Assembly: GCF_000010165.1 (NCBI RefSeq)
Contig: NC_012491.1
Span: 5,251,001-5,315,000, forward strand
DNA from: Brevibacillus brevis NBRC 100599
Lineage (GTDB): Bacteria; Bacillota; Bacilli; Brevibacillales; Brevibacillaceae
Length of the DNA stretch: 64,000 nt
Direction of reading: 5' to 3'
The position numbers and the translations under genes were made by a program. Shown here piece after piece: positions 7,835 through 16,597 of this stretch. Positions within the stretch are counted from its first letter, which is position 1. Each line of letters opens with the position of its first letter. The notes beneath the pieces were generated by a model. The model made no database searches. It saw only the letters and a list, made by a program, of their open reading frames with translations, and had not been told where the DNA came from.

Positions 7835-8260
7835 TTATAATTCCCTACTTGCTTCCTGATTGATCTCAGCTTGCAAGGCCTCAAAGCGCTGCTTGATCTC
7901 GTCCTTTTTGAAGATGGCCTGGACGAACGTCCCGAGTCCGACACGATTACGTGTAGTGTCCGCAGTAACCTCGCACACTACGCGTTTTTCGGTAACCTGC
8001 ACACAGGAAGCCCGGAACGTGACCTCCTGACCAATTACAGCTGGGCCGACATGCTTGATATCTACAGCAAATCCCGAGCCCTCTTCATCGGCTTCCAGGT
8101 ACGGCAAAATGACGCGTCTTCCCACCCATTCCATGTAATAAATCATGCTGACCGTCGACATCACAGGATGCACGACTTGGCCTTCAAAAACAGGAAGCAT
8201 GTCCTTTGTCACTGTCACAGTAAATTCTTCCGTCGTACCCGGCTGCAGTCTATCTATCAA
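7835..8260 (-). CDS. FlK-type hotdog thioesterase
   Basis: The 141-residue hotdog protein resembles fluoroacetyl-CoA thioesterase FlK. Residues T36, E44 and H70 sit with the same spacing (8 and 26) as the FlK catalytic residues Thr42, Glu50 and His76, inside the motifs V-M-S-T-V, Y-Y-M-E-W-V-G and I-K-H-V-G-P. It likely hydrolyses a short or dead-end acyl-CoA in the paa pathway. The start is TTG at 8260, preceded by GGGAGG nine to ten bases upstream; no ATG is better placed. It is the last gene of the long operon, 27 bases after the thiolase gene. Substrate unknown. Confidence 0.8.
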   Translation of the reverse strand: MIDRLQPGTTEEFTVTVTKDMLPVFEGQVVHPVMSTVSMIYYMEWVGRRVILPYLEADEEGSGFAVDIKHVGPAVIGQEVTFRASCVQVTEKRVVCEVTADTTRNRVGLGTFVQAIFKKDEIKQRFEALQAEINQEASREL

Positions 8261-8287
8261 GAGTACCTGCCTCCCTATCTGTCCAAG

Positions 8288-9487
8288 CTACACACGCTCG
8301 ATAATCGTCGCAATTCCCTGTCCAACTCCAATGCACATCGCGGCCAACCCGTAACGAGCATCACGTCGCTCCATTTCATACAAAAGAGTAGTAAGGATGC
8401 GCGCTCCGCTACATCCGAGCGGATGACCCAAAGCAATCGCTCCGCCATTTACGTTGACCAGATCAGGGTTGACTCCCAGCTCGCGTACGCTTGCCACTGC
8501 CTGCGCCGCAAAAGCCTCGTTGAATTCGAACAGATCAATCTGCGAAAGCGTCAAGCCTGCCTGCTTCAGTACTTTTCGCGTAGCAGGTACAGGTCCAATT
8601 CCCATCACGGATGGATCAACGCCTGCGACTGCGGATGCGACGATCCTTGCACGAGGCTTCAAACCGGCTGCAAGAGCCGCTTCCTGTTCCATGATGAGTA
8701 GAGCGCAGGCTCCATCATTTAGACCGCTGGAGTTGCCTGCTGTGACGCTGCCATCTGCTTGGAATGCTGGTTTCAGTTTTTTCAGCTGTTCGATAGTCGT
8801 CTCCGGACGTGCATGCTCATCGTGTGCAAACAGTGTGACCTCACCTTTGCGCCCTTTTAGCTCTACCGGAACGATCTCGGCCTCCCACTTTCCTTCTGCC
8901 AAAGCACATGCGTAATTTTGCTGACTACGCAATGCAAACTCATCCTGCGCTTCGCGGCTAATGCCGTATTGCTCCGCTACCTTCTCCGCAGTTTCCCCCA
9001 AGCTGATCGGCGGATACATCTCTTTCATTTTTTCGTTGACCAATCGCCAGCCCAACGTCGTATCAACTAACTGCTGATTGCCGCGCTGAAAAGCCGTGCC
9101 AGGCTTCATCATTACCAGCGGAGAGCGTGTCATGCTCTCTGTCCCGCCCGCGATATAGACGTGACCTGCTCCGGCTTTGATTGCATTCGCGCTTTGGTTC
9201 ACAGCCTCCAGACCTGAGCCACACAGGCGGTTCACAGTCACTCCCGGCACCTCGACAGGCAATCCCGCCAATAGAAGTGACATACGCGCGACGTTGCGGT
9301 TGTCTTCCCCAGCCTGATTGGCACAGCCCATGATGACATCATCAATCGTCTTCGGATCGATGGAATTTCGTTCCAGCAGCTTTTGAATCACCAATGCGCC
9401 CAGGTCATCCGGGCGCACATCCTTCAACGCACCACCAATGCGGCCGATTGGCGTGCGCACAGCATCTATGATGACAGGTGTACCCAT
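8288..9487 (-). CDS. paaJ: 3-oxoadipyl-CoA thiolase candidate (thiolase II family)
   Basis: The 399-residue thiolase has all catalytic motifs: nucleophile Cys in N-R-L-C-G-S-G, His in G-G-A-I-A-L-G-H-P-L-G, and the second Cys in A-M-C-I-G-V-G-Q-G. In the paa pathway PaaJ cleaves 3-oxoadipyl-CoA to succinyl-CoA and acetyl-CoA. The start at 9487 has GGGAGGAG in front. A second thiolase gene lies 33 bases upstream, so which one is the true PaaJ is not settled; this copy carries the motif variants closer to oxoadipyl-CoA thiolases in my judgement. The symbol is tentative. Confidence 0.75.
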   Translation of the reverse strand: MGTPVIIDAVRTPIGRIGGALKDVRPDDLGALVIQKLLERNSIDPKTIDDVIMGCANQAGEDNRNVARMSLLLAGLPVEVPGVTVNRLCGSGLEAVNQSANAIKAGAGHVYIAGGTESMTRSPLVMMKPGTAFQRGNQQLVDTTLGWRLVNEKMKEMYPPISLGETAEKVAEQYGISREAQDEFALRSQQNYACALAEGKWEAEIVPVELKGRKGEVTLFAHDEHARPETTIEQLKKLKPAFQADGSVTAGNSSGLNDGACALLIMEQEAALAAGLKPRARIVASAVAGVDPSVMGIGPVPATRKVLKQAGLTLSQIDLFEFNEAFAAQAVASVRELGVNPDLVNVNGGAIALGHPLGCSGARILTTLLYEMERRDARYGLAAMCIGVGQGIATIIERV

Positions 9488-9520
9488 TCTTCCACTCCTC
9501 CCATGCACAAGGGCTTTTTT

Positions 9521-10720
9521 CTATAGCGCTTCTACTAACGTGGCCAATCCTTGACCGCCGCCTATGCACAACGAAACGATTCCGTATTTCTTTTGGCGAC
9601 GTCTCAGCTCAAAAAGAATCGTACCTGCCAGGCGGGCACCGCTCATTCCGAGTGGATGACCCAACGCGATTGCCCCACCGTTTACATTTGTTTTCAGAGG
9701 GTCCAGTCCCAGTTCTCTCATGCAGGCGAGTGATTGGGAAGCAAACGCTTCATTTAACTCAAACAGGTCGATTTGCTCTACGGTCATGTTCGTTTCTGCG
9801 AGCAGCTTGCGGATCGCAGCGACCGGACCCATGCCCATAATGCGCGGATCTACACCAGCACTGACGAAATGAACAATGCGCCCCAAAGGAGCGACGCCTG
9901 TCTTTTGCAGCATTTTTTCGTTCATCAAGAGCAAAGCCGCTGCGCCATCGTTTATGCCGGAGGAGTTGCCTGCTGTGACGCTACCATCTTTTCGGAAGGC
10001 AGGTCGCAACTTGGACAACGACTCCACACTGGAATCTCTTCTTGGGAATTCATCCGTATCAAACAGCGTCTCTTCCCCTTTTTTCCCTTTTAACGTGATG
10101 GGAATGATCTCATCGCGGAACAGACCTGCATCTATCGCGGTGATAGCCCGAGACTGGCTCTCTGCTGCAAAACGATCCTGATCCTCGCGACTGATGTCGA
10201 ATTGCTCTGCCACGTTTTCCGCGGTATCTCCCATGGTCAGATCGCCATAGATCGAGACAGGAGCAGAACGAGGTCCGCCAAAAGACTCGATCAGTGTCTG
10301 TCCGCCGCGTTGATACGGCTGCTCGAATTTTTCCATGATGTACGGTGAACGAGTCAAATTCTCTACACCGCCAGCCAGCATGACCTGACTATGTCCTGCC
10401 TGGATAGACTGCGCAGCCAAATTGACTGCCTCCAGCCCGGATGCACATACCCGATTTACAGTCAGTCCAGGTATGGTGTCAGGAAGCCCTGCTTTCAACA
10501 AACCAACGCGGGCAATATTAATAAACGGTCCGGCCGATATAACGTTACCCATGATGACCCCATCAACAATCTCACCGGATTGTCCTGCCTTCGCAAGCGC
10601 TCCATTCAAGACAATGGCTGTCAGGTCGTCGATGGGGGTGTTCTTCAGACTTCCGCCCAGCTTGCCGATTGGTGTACGTACGGCTGCTGCTACGTACACC
10701 TCCTTGTTAGTCAAGCTCAT
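9521..10720 (-). CDS. Acetyl-CoA acetyltransferase family thiolase
   Basis: The 399-residue protein is a second thiolase, same length as its neighbour and clearly a paralogue. Active-site motifs are intact: N-R-V-C-A-S-G, G-G-A-I-A-L-G-H-P-L-G and L-C-I-G-G-G-Q-G. It may act on 3-oxoadipyl-CoA or recycle acetoacetyl-CoA. Its start overlaps the stop of the preceding gene by four bases. In E. coli PaaJ acts twice in the pathway; here the two steps could be split between two enzymes, which is an inference. Confidence 0.85.
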   Translation of the reverse strand: MSLTNKEVYVAAAVRTPIGKLGGSLKNTPIDDLTAIVLNGALAKAGQSGEIVDGVIMGNVISAGPFINIARVGLLKAGLPDTIPGLTVNRVCASGLEAVNLAAQSIQAGHSQVMLAGGVENLTRSPYIMEKFEQPYQRGGQTLIESFGGPRSAPVSIYGDLTMGDTAENVAEQFDISREDQDRFAAESQSRAITAIDAGLFRDEIIPITLKGKKGEETLFDTDEFPRRDSSVESLSKLRPAFRKDGSVTAGNSSGINDGAAALLLMNEKMLQKTGVAPLGRIVHFVSAGVDPRIMGMGPVAAIRKLLAETNMTVEQIDLFELNEAFASQSLACMRELGLDPLKTNVNGGAIALGHPLGMSGARLAGTILFELRRRQKKYGIVSLCIGGGQGLATLVEAL

Positions 10721-11472
10721 GCCTCTACACCCACTTTTTCTTCGTACGTGTAAAAGCCTTGCCCACTGCGTACGCCGACTCGCCCTGCCAGCACCAGCTT
10801 TCGTAATAGCGGTGCAGTGCGATAACGCTCCTCGGCCAGATCCCGCTGCAAGCCTCTCGATATCGCAAAAATCTCATCCAAGCCAACGCGATCTGCCCAT
10901 TCGAGAGGACCGTATGGGTAGTTGGTGCCTTTTTTCATCGCGATATCAATATCAGTAGCCGTTGCTGTTTTTTCCATCAGAGTAAAGGCTGCCTCGTTGA
11001 TAATGAGTGTTAAAATGCGCGGGAATACGAGACCTACCTCGTCGTTTACGGTTTCCGTCTCTTTCCCGAGCGATTGAAAGAAGCCTTCTGTTGCTTGAAT
11101 CGTATTCAGCTCCGTTTGCAGAGCAGGGGCAATCTCGATCAGCTCCCGTTCGACCAAGGGCACGAGCGTTCCAAATCCGCAAACGCGTTCAGGATGTTGT
11201 GTCCAGGACGCTACTTCTGTCGCTGTAATCGCGAGCGAAGTCGTGATGATCGGTACGTTTGGTGGCAATAGGTCATCCAGCTCGCGTACCTGCCTCTTTT
11301 TCGCCTGCATATCCACGCTATTTACTTCCACAGCCAATTCAACCAGCTCAGGTTCCGCCATTGCTTCTGCAAGCGTAAGCACCTGGTAGCCTCTTTCCAC
11401 CATCAATTGATTCAACTCTGCGTACAGCGGGCTTGTGCCCACGAGCAATACAGCCTTATTTGTTGTAGTCAT
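10717..11472 (-). CDS. Degenerate 3-hydroxyacyl-CoA dehydrogenase-like protein
   Basis: The 251-residue protein aligns with the PaaH family along its length but lacks key residues. The NAD-binding glycine loop is V-G-T-S-P-L-Y in place of I-G-A-G-T-M-G, the catalytic His of G-F-H-F-F-N-P is Gly101 (G-F-G-T-L-V-P), and the conserved Asn of G-F-I-V-N-R-I is Pro151. Ser79 and Glu113 remain. The C-terminal domain (K-K-G-T-N-Y-P-Y-G-P-L-E-W-A-D) is well preserved. The start at 11472 has GGGGGAAGG in front and overlaps the end of paaH by 17 bases. It is probably a non-catalytic partner or acyl-CoA binder; active dehydrogenase function is unlikely. Confidence 0.75.
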   Translation of the reverse strand: MTTTNKAVLLVGTSPLYAELNQLMVERGYQVLTLAEAMAEPELVELAVEVNSVDMQAKKRQVRELDDLLPPNVPIITTSLAITATEVASWTQHPERVCGFGTLVPLVERELIEIAPALQTELNTIQATEGFFQSLGKETETVNDEVGLVFPRILTLIINEAAFTLMEKTATATDIDIAMKKGTNYPYGPLEWADRVGLDEIFAISRGLQRDLAEERYRTAPLLRKLVLAGRVGVRSGQGFYTYEEKVGVEA

Positions 11473-12313
11473 AGAAGCCTTCCCCCGTCTTTCTGCCCAA
11501 GCTACCGGATTGAACCATTTGTTGCTGAATCCGGCTAGGCTTAAATCGTCCTTCATGGAAGAAGTCGGTATAGACCGATTTGGTGGTGGCAAAATTGATG
11601 TCGATGCCAATCATGTCTTGCAGCTCAAACGGTCCCATTTTGAATCCGCCAGCCAGCTTCATGATGCGGTCAATCTGCTCCACACCTGCCACATGATCGC
11701 CCAGGATGCGCAATGCTTCATTATAATAAGGACGCGCGATGCGATTGACGATAAAGCCAGGGGTGTCCGTCACCAGAACAGGCACCTTGCCCAACTCTTG
11801 CGCAAATCGATACGCCATCTCCACATTTTCCTCGCTCGATTTTTTCCCGCGAATAACCTCAACCAAAGGCATGACAGGTGCGGGATTGAAAAAATGAAAG
11901 CCAAGAATGCGCTCGGGATGCGAAAGCCCTCCTGCAATCTCCGTAATCGAGATGGAGGAAGTATTCGTTAGTAAAAGGGCATCCTCTCTGCAAATCCCAG
12001 AAAGCTGGCTGAAAATGCTTTTTTTCAAATCAAGACGCTCTGGCACCGCTTCGATGACGATATCGCAGTCTGCCAACTGCTCCATTTCCGAAACGAGATG
12101 GACCAGCTCTAGCGTCTCTGTCATTTCTTGCTCGCTGATTTTGTTTTTCTCCACGTCTTTTGTCAGGATCGATTCCAAATAGACAAGGGCTTTGTCCAGC
12201 ACCGCCTGATTTGCATCCAGCAGCATGACCTGATGTCCTTTTCGAGCGCATACGAGAGCGATCCCCGCTCCCATCGTTCCCGCCCCGATGACGCCTACTG
12301 TTTTTATACTCAC
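11456..12313 (-). CDS. paaH: 3-hydroxyadipyl-CoA dehydrogenase PaaH
   Basis: The 285-residue enzyme oxidises (S)-3-hydroxyadipyl-CoA to 3-oxoadipyl-CoA with NAD. It has the Rossmann loop G-A-G-T-M-G-A-G near residue 10, the catalytic set S in N-T-S-S-I-S, H in G-F-H-F-F-N-P, E in V-E-V-I and N in G-F-I-V-N-R-I. The GTG at 12313 is the start because GGGAGG lies 11 bases upstream and it gives the standard family length; the open frame continues to 12466 but overlaps paaG. It lies between paaG and a degenerate paralogue. Confidence 0.9.
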   Translation of the reverse strand: MSIKTVGVIGAGTMGAGIALVCARKGHQVMLLDANQAVLDKALVYLESILTKDVEKNKISEQEMTETLELVHLVSEMEQLADCDIVIEAVPERLDLKKSIFSQLSGICREDALLLTNTSSISITEIAGGLSHPERILGFHFFNPAPVMPLVEVIRGKKSSEENVEMAYRFAQELGKVPVLVTDTPGFIVNRIARPYYNEALRILGDHVAGVEQIDRIMKLAGGFKMGPFELQDMIGIDINFATTKSVYTDFFHEGRFKPSRIQQQMVQSGSLGRKTGEGFYDYNK

Positions 12314-12335
12314 TTGGGCTTGCCTCCCTTCGCCT

Positions 12336-13115
12336 CTAACGGCCTGTAAAACGAGGCGCACGTTTTTCCATGAAAGCGGTGACCCCTTCTTTATGATCCT
12401 CTGTGCTGCCAGCCGCCTCTTGTGCAAAAGCTTCATATTCCAAGGTCTCTTCCAACCCCATCTCAAGCCCTTTGTACATCGTGCGCTTGATCAAACCAAT
12501 GCCCTTCGTCGGCAGTGACGCCAGCTTGCGCGCATACGCCAGCGCATCCTCCATGAAGCTCTCCGCAGGGTACACCTGATTGACCAATCCAATTCGCAGT
12601 GCTTCCTCAGCAGTAACCTTTTCCCCCGTCATCGCCAGCTCCAACGCCTTGCCGATCCCGACGATGCGCGGCAAGAAGTAGCAGCCCCCTGAATCAGGAA
12701 CGAGCCCGATGTTCACGAAGGCATTGACGAAGGATGCCTTTTCCGATGCCAGACGAATATCGCACGCCAGCGCAACACTCATGCCTGCACCTGCTGCTAC
12801 ACCATTAACCGCTGCGATGATTGGCTTCTCTGTTTTTTGAAACTGGAGGATCATTGGATTATAGCGATCCCTCAAGAAAGCCCCGTAATCCACGTCTCCT
12901 CCTCCAGCAACGTCACTGAGATCCTGACCCGCATTGAACGCCTTCCCTGCTCCGGTAAGAACGATGCAACGCACGTCCGCATCCTTCTGTGCTTGCTTCA
13001 ACGCATCAGTGATTTCCTTGTTCATGACGGCTGTAAACGCATTGAATTTGTCCGGACGGTTCAAGGTCACTACTGCTATGCCTTCTGACACTTCATAAAG
13101 AATCGTTTCGTACAT
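12336..13115 (-). CDS. paaG: Ring 1,2-epoxyphenylacetyl-CoA isomerase PaaG
   Basis: The 259-residue crotonase-fold enzyme is assigned to PaaG, which converts ring-1,2-epoxyphenylacetyl-CoA to the oxepin-CoA. Features favouring PaaG over an ordinary hydratase are A-G-Q-D-L-S-D near residue 62, the following R-Y-N-P-M segment, and V-P-D-S-G-G with Asp in the active site where hydratases have E-x-G-G or G-A-G-G. ATG at 13115 has AGGAGG. It is 9 bases from the paaF stop. Confidence 0.85.
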   Translation of the reverse strand: MYETILYEVSEGIAVVTLNRPDKFNAFTAVMNKEITDALKQAQKDADVRCIVLTGAGKAFNAGQDLSDVAGGGDVDYGAFLRDRYNPMILQFQKTEKPIIAAVNGVAAGAGMSVALACDIRLASEKASFVNAFVNIGLVPDSGGCYFLPRIVGIGKALELAMTGEKVTAEEALRIGLVNQVYPAESFMEDALAYARKLASLPTKGIGLIKRTMYKGLEMGLEETLEYEAFAQEAAGSTEDHKEGVTAFMEKRAPRFTGR

Positions 13116-13124
13116 GGCCGCCTC

Positions 13125-13898
13125 CTAATGTCCCATAAAACGGGGTTTGCGCTTCTCCAGAAATGCTTGCATGCCTTCTTTTCGATCTTCGCTTGCCAAA
13201 AGAAGATAAAAGCTGTTTCGCTCGTAATCCATTCCCTCTTGAAGAGCGAGATCACCAGCTTTGTACACGGATTTTTTGATGACCTGTACCGCGAGCGGCG
13301 GCTGCTGGGCGATTTGCTTCGCCAGCTTGAGCGCTTCCTGATAGTACGCTTCTACTGGCACTACCCGATTGACCAATCCGTATTTCAACGCTTCTTTGGC
13401 CGAAATCGGTTCACCTGTGAGCAGCATCTCCAGTGCTTTTCGTTCACCTACCACACGCGTCAGACGCTGTGTACCACCAGCCCCAGGCATGACTCCCAGC
13501 TTGATTTCAGGTTGGCCAATGACGGCTGTCTCCGAAGCGATCACAATGTCACAGTTCATCATTAATTCACAGCCACCACCGAGCACAAAGCCGCTGACGG
13601 CACCAATGATCGGCTTGGAGATGAGTGAGATGCGATCCCAAACCGCAAACTGATTGCGCTTCATGATGTCGATGGCTGATGCTTCCACCATTTCATTAAT
13701 GTCGGCACCCGCTGCGAACGCCCTCGCGTTTCCAGTCAGGATGATCACCCGTATATCCGGGTCGCGGTCCATTTGCTCCAGCTGGTCAACCAATTCGTCG
13801 ATGAGCTGCAAATTCAGCGCGTTTAGAATCTTCGGCCGATTCAACGTAATGATACCGACACCATCTTCACTGGCTACGCTAATATATTCATAGGCCAT
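13125..13898 (-). CDS. paaF: 2,3-dehydroadipyl-CoA hydratase PaaF
   Basis: The 257-residue crotonase-fold hydratase should add water to 2,3-dehydroadipyl-CoA. It has the two oxyanion-hole segments (A-F-A-A-G-A-D-I and G-F-V-L-G-G-G-C-E-L), the two catalytic glutamates of enoyl-CoA hydratases (in Q-P-E-I-K-L-G and near G-C-E-L), and the PaaF-like C-terminal E-R-N-S-F-Y-L-L-L-A-S-E-D-R-K-E-G-M. ATG at 13898 has AAAGGGTG upstream. Gene order paaK-F-G-H follows the pathway. Confidence 0.85.
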   Translation of the reverse strand: MAYEYISVASEDGVGIITLNRPKILNALNLQLIDELVDQLEQMDRDPDIRVIILTGNARAFAAGADINEMVEASAIDIMKRNQFAVWDRISLISKPIIGAVSGFVLGGGCELMMNCDIVIASETAVIGQPEIKLGVMPGAGGTQRLTRVVGERKALEMLLTGEPISAKEALKYGLVNRVVPVEAYYQEALKLAKQIAQQPPLAVQVIKKSVYKAGDLALQEGMDYERNSFYLLLASEDRKEGMQAFLEKRKPRFMGH

Positions 13899-13931
13899 GA
13901 ACTGTCACACCCTTTTTTTACAGGAGTTGGT

Positions 13932-15260
13932 TTAGATCGCTGCCTGAGATTTGTTTCGATTATCTACGACTCGTATCGCTTTGCCTTCGCTACGCGTCAA
14001 GGAACTTGGCGGTTGCACCCGCAGCACCACGGACACACCTAACGTATTTTTGATGTGATGGCAAATTTCTTTCACCAATGACGAGAGAGCAGAGCTGTCA
14101 TTTTCACTGAGCTCTTTTGCATATGCTGGTGTCAGCTCGCAGTGCACCTCAAAACGGTCGAGGGCACCGTCGCGCTCAATGACGACCTGATAGTGTGGAG
14201 CCAATTGATTGAACGTAAGCAGAACGGACTCGATCTCTGTCGGGAACACATTGACTCCGCGAATAATGAGCATGTCATCTACACGCCCTTTGATGCGCGA
14301 CATCCGCATGGTTGTCCTTCCGCACTTACAGGGCTCAGGATTGAGGGACGCGATATCACCCGTACGATAGCGGACAACCGGGAATGCTTCTTTCGTCAGC
14401 GACGTAAATACGAGCTCGCCCTCTTGTCCGTATGGAAGCACTTCTCCGGTATTCGGATCGATAATTTCTGCGTAGAAATGGTCTTCTGCGATATGTAGGC
14501 CATCCTGCGCCTCCTGACATTCAATGGAAACGCCTGGCCCCATCACTTCGCTCAGACCGTAAATGTCCACGGCTTTAATGTCGAGCTCTTGCTCCAGCTG
14601 CACGCGCATTTCTTCCGACCACGGCTCCGCACCAAAAATCCCGTATTTGACACTCGTCTCACGTGGATCGATTCCTTGCTTTTTCATCTCTTCCACGATG
14701 TTGAGGACATAGGATGGCGTTGCTGCAATACCACGTGGCTTGAAGTCCTCGATCAACGTAATTTGACGGGAGGTATTGCCGCCGGATACTGGCACTGCGA
14801 CTGCGCCCATATGCTCGATGCCATTGTGCAGACCCAAACCGCCTGTAAAAAGACCGTAGCCATACGCGTTATGGAAAATGTCCCCTGGCTCTCCACCCGC
14901 ACAGCAAATGGCGCGGGCCACGATCTCCGCCCAATTCTCCAAGTCTTTTTTGGTGTAGCCGACAACGGTCGGTTTTCCCTTTGTTCCGGAAGAACCATGA
15001 ATGCGTGCTACTTCCTTCATTTCAACCGCAAACAGATTGAATGGATAATTTTCTCGCAAATCAGTCTTTTTCATAAAGGGAAGCTTCTGTATGTCTTCGA
15101 TCGATTGGATGTTTTCTGGTTTCACACCAGCCTCATTGAATGCTTTTGTGTGGAAAGGAACGCGCTCGTATACGCGTTTAACCGTTTCTTTCAAGCGTGC
15201 CAGTTGCAGTTCCGTCATTTTCTCTCTTGGTAGCGTTTCCATTTCTGTGTTAAAAATCAT
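13932..15260 (-). CDS. paaK: Phenylacetate-CoA ligase PaaK
   Basis: The 442-residue enzyme activates phenylacetate with ATP and CoA, the first committed step. It is of the adenylate-forming superfamily: the phosphate-binding loop H-G-S-S-G-T-K-G-K-P near residue 88, Y-G-L-S-E in the middle, Y-R-T-G-D and the PaaK-type C-terminal domain with R-G-V-N-V-F-P. Length is typical of PaaK (about 430-440). GAGGGA precedes the ATG. It lies in mid operon between two hydratase genes. Confidence 0.95.
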   Translation of the reverse strand: MIFNTEMETLPREKMTELQLARLKETVKRVYERVPFHTKAFNEAGVKPENIQSIEDIQKLPFMKKTDLRENYPFNLFAVEMKEVARIHGSSGTKGKPTVVGYTKKDLENWAEIVARAICCAGGEPGDIFHNAYGYGLFTGGLGLHNGIEHMGAVAVPVSGGNTSRQITLIEDFKPRGIAATPSYVLNIVEEMKKQGIDPRETSVKYGIFGAEPWSEEMRVQLEQELDIKAVDIYGLSEVMGPGVSIECQEAQDGLHIAEDHFYAEIIDPNTGEVLPYGQEGELVFTSLTKEAFPVVRYRTGDIASLNPEPCKCGRTTMRMSRIKGRVDDMLIIRGVNVFPTEIESVLLTFNQLAPHYQVVIERDGALDRFEVHCELTPAYAKELSENDSSALSSLVKEICHHIKNTLGVSVVLRVQPPSSLTRSEGKAIRVVDNRNKSQAAI

Positions 15261-15317
15261 GTCGCTTCCCTCATTCCCTTGCGTTATGACTCGGTATGGA
15301 GTGCTTATTTGAAAATG

Positions 15318-16103
15318 TTACTCGCCTTTAAAAACTGGTTTTCTCTTTTCGCGAAAGGCTTCCAATGCTTCCAGACGATCTGTCGTGGGAATAATCACTT
15401 CATAGCACATGGTTTCGATATCTAGACCTGTCTGTAAATCAACACTGCTTCCGCGATCAATAGCTGACTTTGCCTGATAAACCGCCAACGGAGCATTTGC
15501 CAAAATCTCGTTTGCCAGCCCTATTGCCAGCTCACGCAGCTCCTCTGTATCTTTTGCAACAGCATTTACAAAACCGATATGATACGCTTCCTGCGCTTGT
15601 ATGCGCCTGGCAGTCAGGATCAGCTCCTTTGCCTTGGAAGGTCCGACTAAGCGAGACAACCGCTGCGTACCACCCGCACCAGGAATGATGCCCAAGCTCA
15701 CCTCTGTCAGTCCCATTTTGGCATCTGCGACGGCATAGCGGAAATCACAGGCCAGCGCAAGCTCAAATCCCCCGCCAAAAGCAAATCCGTTGATCATGGC
15801 AATCGTCGGCTGCGGAAGCCTCTCCAACGCAGTAAATACATCGCGGATTTTGCGGACATTGCGGCGCACCTGCTGTTCCGTCAGTGTACGGCGCTCCTTC
15901 AAATCTGCCCCTGCACTAAATGCTCGCCCTTCTGCCTTCACGATAACCACGCGAATCTCTTTTGCATCCAAACGCACCTGCTCAATCAAGCTTCCCAGGC
16001 GCTCCAATGTATCGTAGTTCAGCGCATTCAGCTCATCTGGACGATTTAATGTAATCAGTCCTATATGTCCTTCACGTTCAAAGCGAACGCTCTCTTCCAT
16101 CAT
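15318..16103 (-). CDS. Enoyl-CoA hydratase/isomerase family protein
   Basis: The 261-residue crotonase-fold protein has oxyanion-hole segments R-A-F-S-A-G-A-D-L and G-F-A-F-G-G-G-F-E-L, and both hydratase glutamates, including L-T-E-V-S-L-G and I-I-P-G-A-G-G-T-Q-R-L. It looks catalytically competent and is a third crotonase in the operon. It may be the second hydratase needed for ring-derived intermediates or a broad enoyl-CoA hydratase. The ATG at 16103 overlaps the preceding stop (TGATG) and has GGAGG six bases upstream. Exact substrate not deducible. Confidence 0.85.
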   Translation of the reverse strand: MMEESVRFEREGHIGLITLNRPDELNALNYDTLERLGSLIEQVRLDAKEIRVVIVKAEGRAFSAGADLKERRTLTEQQVRRNVRKIRDVFTALERLPQPTIAMINGFAFGGGFELALACDFRYAVADAKMGLTEVSLGIIPGAGGTQRLSRLVGPSKAKELILTARRIQAQEAYHIGFVNAVAKDTEELRELAIGLANEILANAPLAVYQAKSAIDRGSSVDLQTGLDIETMCYEVIIPTTDRLEALEAFREKRKPVFKGE

Positions 16104-16504
16104 CAACGTCCTCCTTGTGTAGGCGGGTTCACCCGTGCATACGTGCCGGTAGCAAAAGCCACAAGCTTGCCATCACAAGTCACGCGTGCTTCCATCACGA
16201 TCAGGCTTTTTCCTTGTTTCAATACATGAGATTGTGCCTCGAGTACCTCACCGCGTGCAGGGTGGAGGTATTGAATCTTGCTCTCCACCGTCACACATTG
16301 CTGTACACCATCCACATGGGGTGCTGCCCCATGCCCCATCGCCACATCGGCTAATGTCGCCGTAACGCCTCCGTGTACGACACCTTCGATGCTATTGAAT
16401 AGCTCGGGGCGAATTTTCAGTGCTACCTTACAGCCCTGTTCATCTCGGTGAACGACTTCTATGCCCAGGTAGTGGTTGAATCGATTACGGATCTCCACTG
16501 ACAT
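16103..16504 (-). CDS. PaaI-family hotdog thioesterase
   Basis: The 133-residue hotdog thioesterase has V-V-H-G-G-V-T-A-T-L-A-D-V-A, the active-site helix of the PaaI/YbgC-like 4HBT group, and C-V-T-V-E-S-K-I-Q-Y-L-H-P in the second half. It is one of three small thioesterases in this operon. I place the start at 16504 (AAAGGGGGC upstream) rather than at 16555. The likely role is release of CoA from stalled ring-oxidised intermediates, by analogy with PaaI. Confidence 0.8.
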   Translation of the reverse strand: MSVEIRNRFNHYLGIEVVHRDEQGCKVALKIRPELFNSIEGVVHGGVTATLADVAMGHGAAPHVDGVQQCVTVESKIQYLHPARGEVLEAQSHVLKQGKSLIVMEARVTCDGKLVAFATGTYARVNPPTQGGR

Positions 16505-16597
16505 CTTTGCCCCCTTTCTCGTATCGTCTTGAAACAGTGAAAGGAGCCTAAGCACGTGGCTTTTGGCATCCTTTCTCCGGTTTATTTTCGCTGTCAG

